Notes under the pieces: generated by a model
Seen by the model: the letters and a program-made list of their open reading frames with translations, nothing else
Databases searched by the model: none
Told to the model about the DNA's origin: nothing
In this document: positions 59,396 through 64,000 of the stretch, piece by piece
How positions within the stretch are numbered: the first letter of the stretch is position 1
How the letters are laid out: each line of letters begins with the position of its first letter
Made by a program: the position numbers and the translations under genes
Source: Lates calcarifer
Lineage: Eukaryota; Chordata; Actinopteri; Centropomidae
Direction of reading: 5' to 3'
NCBI RefSeq assembly: GCF_001640805.2
Contig: NC_066833.1
Location: 7,520,814 to 7,584,813, forward strand
DNA length: 64,000 bases

Positions 59396-61115
59396 AGATG
59401 ATGCTGTGCAAAGTATGTAGTGAATTGTCCATGATCGATAGGAGCCTGCTCAGTATCCATCGTTCTGCCACAGATGTGAAGCTGTCCAGCTCTGTGCCCA
59501 CAACAGAGCCCACCTTCCTCACCAGTTTGTCCAGACGTGAGGTGTCCTTCTTTTTGATGTTTCCCCCCCAGCACACCACCGCATAGAGGAGGGCGCATCC
59601 AGCTGCACTTCCAGTAAGTTTGTACAAATTCACCGTTAATGATCACAGGGTGAGGCCTGGGCCTCCTGAAGTCCACTACCATTTCCCTGGTCTTGGTGGT
59701 GTTGAGGTATAGGTGTTCGGAGTCACACCATGCGACAAAGTCCTCAATCAGTTTCCTTTACTCCTCCTCCTGACCACCCCTGATACAGCCCACAATGGCA
59801 GTATCATCCGCAAACGACGACCAGGAATGTAGAGATCGATGTAGCATGTAGATGATGGCATCCTCCACTCCCACCCTCTCCTGGTATGCAAACTGCTGAG
59901 GGTCAAGAGCGTGGTGGACCTGTGGCCTCAGGTGGTATAGCAGCAGCTGCTCCATCTTCATCACGTGTGACATCAGGGCAACTGGCCTGAAATCATTCAG
60001 CTCTCCAGGATGTGATTTGAGTTGGGGTGGTCAAACCTGTTGAAGAAGTTGTTCAGCTGGTTCACTCTCCCAACATCTCCCCCAGTGGTGGTACCCCTCT
60101 TTGAGCTGCAGCCAGTGATGATCTTTAGCCCATCCCACACCTCATTCATGCTGTTATTCTGCAACCTCTGCTCCAGCTTCTTCCTGTATTGCTCCTTCGC
60201 TTCTCTGAGCTGGACTCTGAATTCCCTCTGTACACGTTTAAGCTCCTGTGGATCACTGTCTTTAAAGGCCTTCTTCTTCTGATTCAGAAGGGCCTTCATG
60301 TCATTTGTAATCCAGAGATTGTTGTTTGCATAGCAGAAGTTAATGTAGACAGTAGTACAGTCACCAACCTCCTCGATGTTCTCACTGTGCAACCCCTGCA
60401 GTACATCCCAGTCTGTAGTTCCAAAGCAGTCTCTCAGAGCCTGCTCTGCTTCAGGAGACCATTTCCTGAATGAGCGTGTGGTTGTGCGAAGCTTCCACAC
60501 TCTTGATTTGTAGTGGGGCTGGAGCAGAATGAGGTTGTGATCTGTTTTCCCCAATGCAGGCAGCATGGTGATGCTGTATGTGTCCATTACATTTGCATAC
60601 AGTAAGTCAATAGTCCTATTTCCCCTGGTGTTACAGTCCACATACTGGTAGAAAGCAGGTAGTGTTTTGTCAAAGGTCACATGATTGAAGTCCCCAGAGA
60701 TTAACAAAAGCACCTCTGGGTGCTGTGTTTGTAATTTAGCAACAGTGTCGGCACGTGGAGGAATGTAAATAATGACAACAGTGGCATGTCCAAACTCTCT
60801 GGGCAAGTAGAAGGGACACAGACTTACAGCCAAGAGTTCAATGTCCCTGCAGCAGGTGGAGATTTTGATGTTTACATGCCCAGGGTTACACCATCTTGTG
60901 TTCACATATATAGCGAGTCCTCCTCCTTTCTGCTTTCTGCAGGCTTTCGCCACTTCTTCACTGGCCGCTTAGCCTTTACCTTTGTGCCGGCTCTGCAGCC
61001 ACGATACGGCCTCCACAACTCGTCAGGTAAATGGGGAATCACCCCGACCTTGTTTTCAGAGCAAGAAGTAATTCACTCAGATAAACGAGTCTCGGAGTGT
61101 AAAAATCCATATCCA
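59396..61115 (-). pseudogene. Rex1-like LINE ORF2 remnant splitting the minisatellite
   Basis: On the minus strand, YRGCRAGTKVKAKRP (near 61000) is followed almost directly by GGGLAIYVNTRWCNPG, so the first part of the endonuclease is deleted. A 318-codon open frame (60953-59997) then covers the rest of the endonuclease (ISGDFNHV, GKTDHNLI) and the linker. Reverse transcriptase pieces follow in other frames (QQFAYQ, SFADDTAIVG with the FADD core, MVVDFRRPRP, AVVCWGGNIKKKD, RLDKLVRKVG). The C-terminus ends abruptly in the minisatellite with no 3' UTR or tail. Confidence 0.85.
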
Positions 61116-61119
61116 TAGG

Positions 61120-61545
61120 ATAGAATGAATGAACCAATGAGAATATAGTTACAAAGGAGCTAAAAACCAACCAACCAACAAGGATACAGCTAGAAACCAA
61201 CCAACCAATAAGAGCACAGCTACAAATCAACAAACCAACCAATAAGAATACAGCTTCACACCAAACAACCAATGAGAGCACAACTATCAACCAACCAATG
61301 AGAGCACAGCTTCAAGCGAACCAACCAGTGAGAACAAAGCTACAAACAAACCAACCAATGAGAGCACAACCATATACCAACCAACCAATTAGAGTACAGC
61401 TACAAACCAACCAACCAATGAGAATATAGGTACAAACCAACCAACCAATGAGAATACGACTAGAAACCACCTACAATGAGAATTGGATAGTTGGTTTCTA
61501 GTCGTTGCACAGCTCCAGACCAATAAACCAATGAGAGCACAGCAG
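61120..61545. repeat. ~31-bp minisatellite, right block
   Basis: The same unit type as the left block (ccaaccaaccaatgagagca and variants) continues for about a dozen copies after the LINE, in the same orientation. It fades near 61545. Confidence 0.9.
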
Positions 61546-61652
61546 CCAACCACCCCTCAGCTGCTGACTGTTTCAAAATAACATGAATGTATTTAACATT
61601 AGAAATTAAGAAGCTTCCAAGACACTGTGACTGAAACCCACATCCGTTTCTG

Positions 61653-62197
61653 AAGTTTGAGATACTGTAAAAACAAATTGCAGCTTAATTTTTGGCAATG
61701 GCTGTTATATCTGAGTGCAGGACTTGTCTGTCTACCAACACGCTGCAATGACTTTTATTTCTAACGCACTTTTCATTAAAAACAAATCTCAAAGTGCTAC
61801 AGAGTAAAACAGCAATTAAAATCAACAACAGTAAGGCTTTTTAAAAAAGGTGAGTTTTCAGGGTACGTTTAAAAGTGTCCATGGTCTGTGGTGCCCTCAG
61901 GTGGTCTGGGAGGGCATTCCATAGGCAGAAAGCAGAAAGCCTGATCCCCCATTGTGTGGAGTTTAGTCCTTCGGGTTTTAAGGATGTAGGTGGAGAAGGA
62001 ATGGAGGGAGTGAGAGGTTGTCCGAGGAGTGAGGAGATCCTTGAGGTAGGTGGGGGAAGTTCCATGAACACATTGGTGGGTGAGGAGTGATACCTTGATA
62101 TGGTTACATTTCTTAAGTTTGAGGTGCTATAAAAACATATTGCTCCATAATTTCTGGCAATGGCTGATATATCTGAGTGCAGGACATCTCTGACTAC
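61653..62197 (-). repeat. LINE-tail-like insert flanked by ~83-bp direct repeats
   Basis: Segments 61653-61735 and 62115-62197 are about 80% identical by eye, sharing tggcaatggctg and atatctgagtgcaggac. Between them lies sequence whose minus strand encodes AFCLWNALPDHLRAPQTMDT then FKRTLKTHLF, resembling the C-terminal tail of L2/CR1-like reverse transcriptases, with a plausible 3' region at 61745-61850. Class assignment is tentative. Confidence 0.5.
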
Positions 62198-62378
62198 TGA
62201 CACATAATATTAGTCTATCAGTGCTATCAAGAGAATGTGGGTTTCAGCCTCTGCATTTCCAAAAGTCTCAGTTTCTGCCTCACCAGACTAAAATGAAATA
62301 CCAGACTTTTCAAACAAAATCAGCACCAACAGCATATCCAAATGTTCCTGACTCTAAAATAACATACATAATAAAAAT

Positions 62379-62380
<2 letters not shown>

Positions 62381-62411
<31 letters not shown>
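62381..62411. repeat. Poly(A) tract
   Basis: About 31 consecutive A residues on the plus strand. It may be the tail of a retroposed sequence, but no element head was identified to its left. Confidence 0.85.
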
Positions 62412-62413
<2 letters not shown>

Positions 62414-63300
62414 AGCTGGAGGGTTGTCACCTATTTGTTTTTTTCTCCCATAACCTTGTCTCTCCAACATAGCCCTACATTCACCATATGACTAAGTCTC
62501 AGACTCTTCACAGTTGCCAAAGTACTGAAGATGAGATGGTGACTTTCTCTCTGTTGCACTTTTTTTTTAAACAAAGGATCATGTCTGTCTTCTTTACATA
62601 CTTTCTTTAAGGCAGTGCCAGTGAACTCCCTCTCCTGTTTTCTCTTCCTGTATTATTGGGTGGTATAAGGAACAGCTGAGTGTATGTCTGCCTCTGAGTT
62701 GATAGGTGGCAAAGCTGAAGGTAAGGAGACTGAAGTACATAATCTGTTAGGTTCCAGGTGCAGCCATCATATGTGAGGGTCCAGACCAGACACTGTAGAG
62801 AGCTGCAGGTATGGTAAAATGAAAGGGAGGCTGATGGGTGGTGCCGGTGCAATGACAGGAAGTGCTTGATGTGGTAGAGGAGCCTGGGAGATGGCCTGAG
62901 GTTGTCTCCCCTTGAGCTTAGGAAGCTTCTCAGGTCATGTCAAGGGTGTGTGTAATGAAGGGCATTTTGTTACTAGTGACTGCCCATAGTTGTGATAGCT
63001 TTGGCCTTGTAAATATTGCACAGTGAGGGTTGTATTGATTATACTTACAACAAATGACTATGCACATTAATAACAGCACTTTGAACTTTATTAGTGATGT
63101 TTGCACGGTACATTTGTGTATTTGGTAGCAAATATTCATTGACTCTATGGGATATTTATTGATCATGTTAAGCCGTAGTGGTGTTGACTGTTGGCAGGTG
63201 CAGTGGTACTTGGCTCCATCTGGAAGAGAGGGGAGTATGATTCGGCCCTGACAACACAGTCTGAATATATGTTTATTCATAACTGATAAACAATTGTTAG
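62412..63300. other. Intergenic DNA, no gene seen
   Basis: No conserved exon or repeat family was recognised here. Confidence 0.4.
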
Positions 63301-63301
63301 A

Positions 63302-63437
63302 TTAAGTGCTGTGCGGTTTGTGTTTGTGCTGTGGAATAGAAGTGTGGACTAGTGCATGAGTGTGGTAGACATAATTAAACTGTTGTTGAAACCAGTCACT
63401 GGTCTTTTGTCCACTGCAAACAGTGCCTGAACCTGGG
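63302..63437 (-). other. Possible terminal exon of unidentified gene
   Basis: A polypyrimidine-rich acceptor (ttttgttttcccag) precedes GTTCAGGCACTG on the minus strand, and one frame stays open for about 45 codons to a stop at 63302. No similarity is recognised. It is listed only because it lies downstream of the candidate exon at 63842-63911 on the same strand. Confidence 0.2.
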
Positions 63438-63841
63438 AAAACAAAACAACCAAAATATATAAATAAACTTTTACTCAAGCAATTGTACATAAGATGGAGT
63501 TGCTATTTGATCACAACTATAATGGAGCAACATGACACAGTTATGGTCACACAGCAATCATTTGCTCAGCCAGCCATTACATTATAAGAACTGATTATAG
63601 CTTGAATGCAACACTGCCTGAAGGAAACAATGAGTATGACAGGCCAAGCAAGAACTCTGCCAGGTCCTGCACGGCTCGTAACACCCTATATTGTTTGGTG
63701 CAATATAGTAATGAAATAATGAATGATTTTAGAACTTTTAATAGCATCCATAAATACTATTAATACTATGAGAGCAAAGCCAGCATAACCCAAATTTTGT
63801 TTACAAACATGTAAATGTACATTTACAAAGGAAATTGGTCC

Positions 63842-63911
63842 TTACATCGTATGAAGCGGACTCTTCAGATGTTAGAAGATGAGATTCTGCTGGTAACCGG
63901 TCCACTGGGGC
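63842..63911 (-). CDS. Candidate internal exon of unidentified gene
   Basis: On the minus strand, an acceptor-like cttatatag is followed by about 70 bases encoding PVDRLPAESHLLTSEESASY D with no stop. A strong donor (GAT|GTAAGG) follows. Both borders and the codon usage look exon-like. The product is not recognised; the rest of the gene would lie beyond the right edge. Confidence 0.35.
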
Positions 63912-64000
63912 TATATAAGAAAAGGTTAATATTAAGTTTAAATTTGTATTTACATCTTTATGGCAAATATACATTTAGAGTTAATGTGCCAACAAATACC

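Noticed and set aside
58311..59633. Long minus-strand frames encoding hydrophobic Cys/Trp/Leu-rich repeats (such as LIGWFVCSCILIGWLV)
   Set aside because: They are translations of the ~31-bp minisatellite, whose unit lacks stops; one frame simply runs on from the LINE reverse transcriptase. There is no independent evidence for a membrane protein.
1..64000. CRISPR array, bacterial operon or phage system
   Set aside because: The sequence is vertebrate nuclear DNA with spliced genes; the only regular arrays are a minisatellite and microsatellites.

Overview
The window is vertebrate nuclear DNA, almost certainly from a ray-finned, probably percomorph, fish. Three split genes with GT-AG introns could be assembled exon by exon: ints6 (minus), wdfy2 (plus) and dhrs12 (minus). 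From my knowledge of the human 13q14.3 interval, INTS6, WDFY2 and DHRS12 lie in the same order there, so this looks like a conserved block. The interspersed repeats (Tc1/IS630 elements, Rex1-, L2-, RTE- and Tx1-like LINEs, a gypsy element, hAT-like elements and MITEs) are of types common in teleosts. Species cannot be named from the sequence alone.

Layout. 1-15.7 kb: ints6 on the minus strand, 16 coding exons seen, with the last coding exon(s) beyond the left edge; introns carry MITEs and simple repeats. 15.7-20.2 kb: intergenic DNA between the divergent starts of ints6 and wdfy2, holding a GC/CCAAT-type promoter region, a cluster of 20-bp palindromes and a non-autonomous DNA transposon. 20.2-40.5 kb: wdfy2 on the plus strand, 12 coding exons and 400 codons; its first intron holds a dead Tc1 element, a LINE endonuclease fragment and a gypsy remnant with a 3' LTR, and later introns hold a Tc1 derivative, a hAT-like element with target-site duplication, long TG tracts hard against splice sites, and a tRNA-headed repeat. 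43.0-49.5 kb: dhrs12 on the minus strand, 10 coding exons and 318 codons, convergent with wdfy2. 51.0-51.7 kb: a diverged 5S rRNA-like sequence (minus) and an intron-containing tRNA-Leu(CAA) gene (plus). 52-64 kb: a repeat-dominated region with nested LINEs, two exons of an rnf123-like fragment, a ~31-bp minisatellite split by a LINE, and at the right edge a possible exon of an unidentified minus-strand gene.

The three protein genes do not form one pathway. INTS6 is a subunit of the nuclear Integrator complex, WDFY2 is an endosomal PtdIns3P-binding adaptor, and DHRS12 is an orphan short-chain dehydrogenase/reductase. Their adjacency reflects ancestral synteny. I found no novel multi-gene system. 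The most testable observations are the TG tracts abutting two wdfy2 splice sites, the isolated rnf123-like exons, the well-bounded MITE/hAT elements, and the layered LINE insertions at 52-62 kb.
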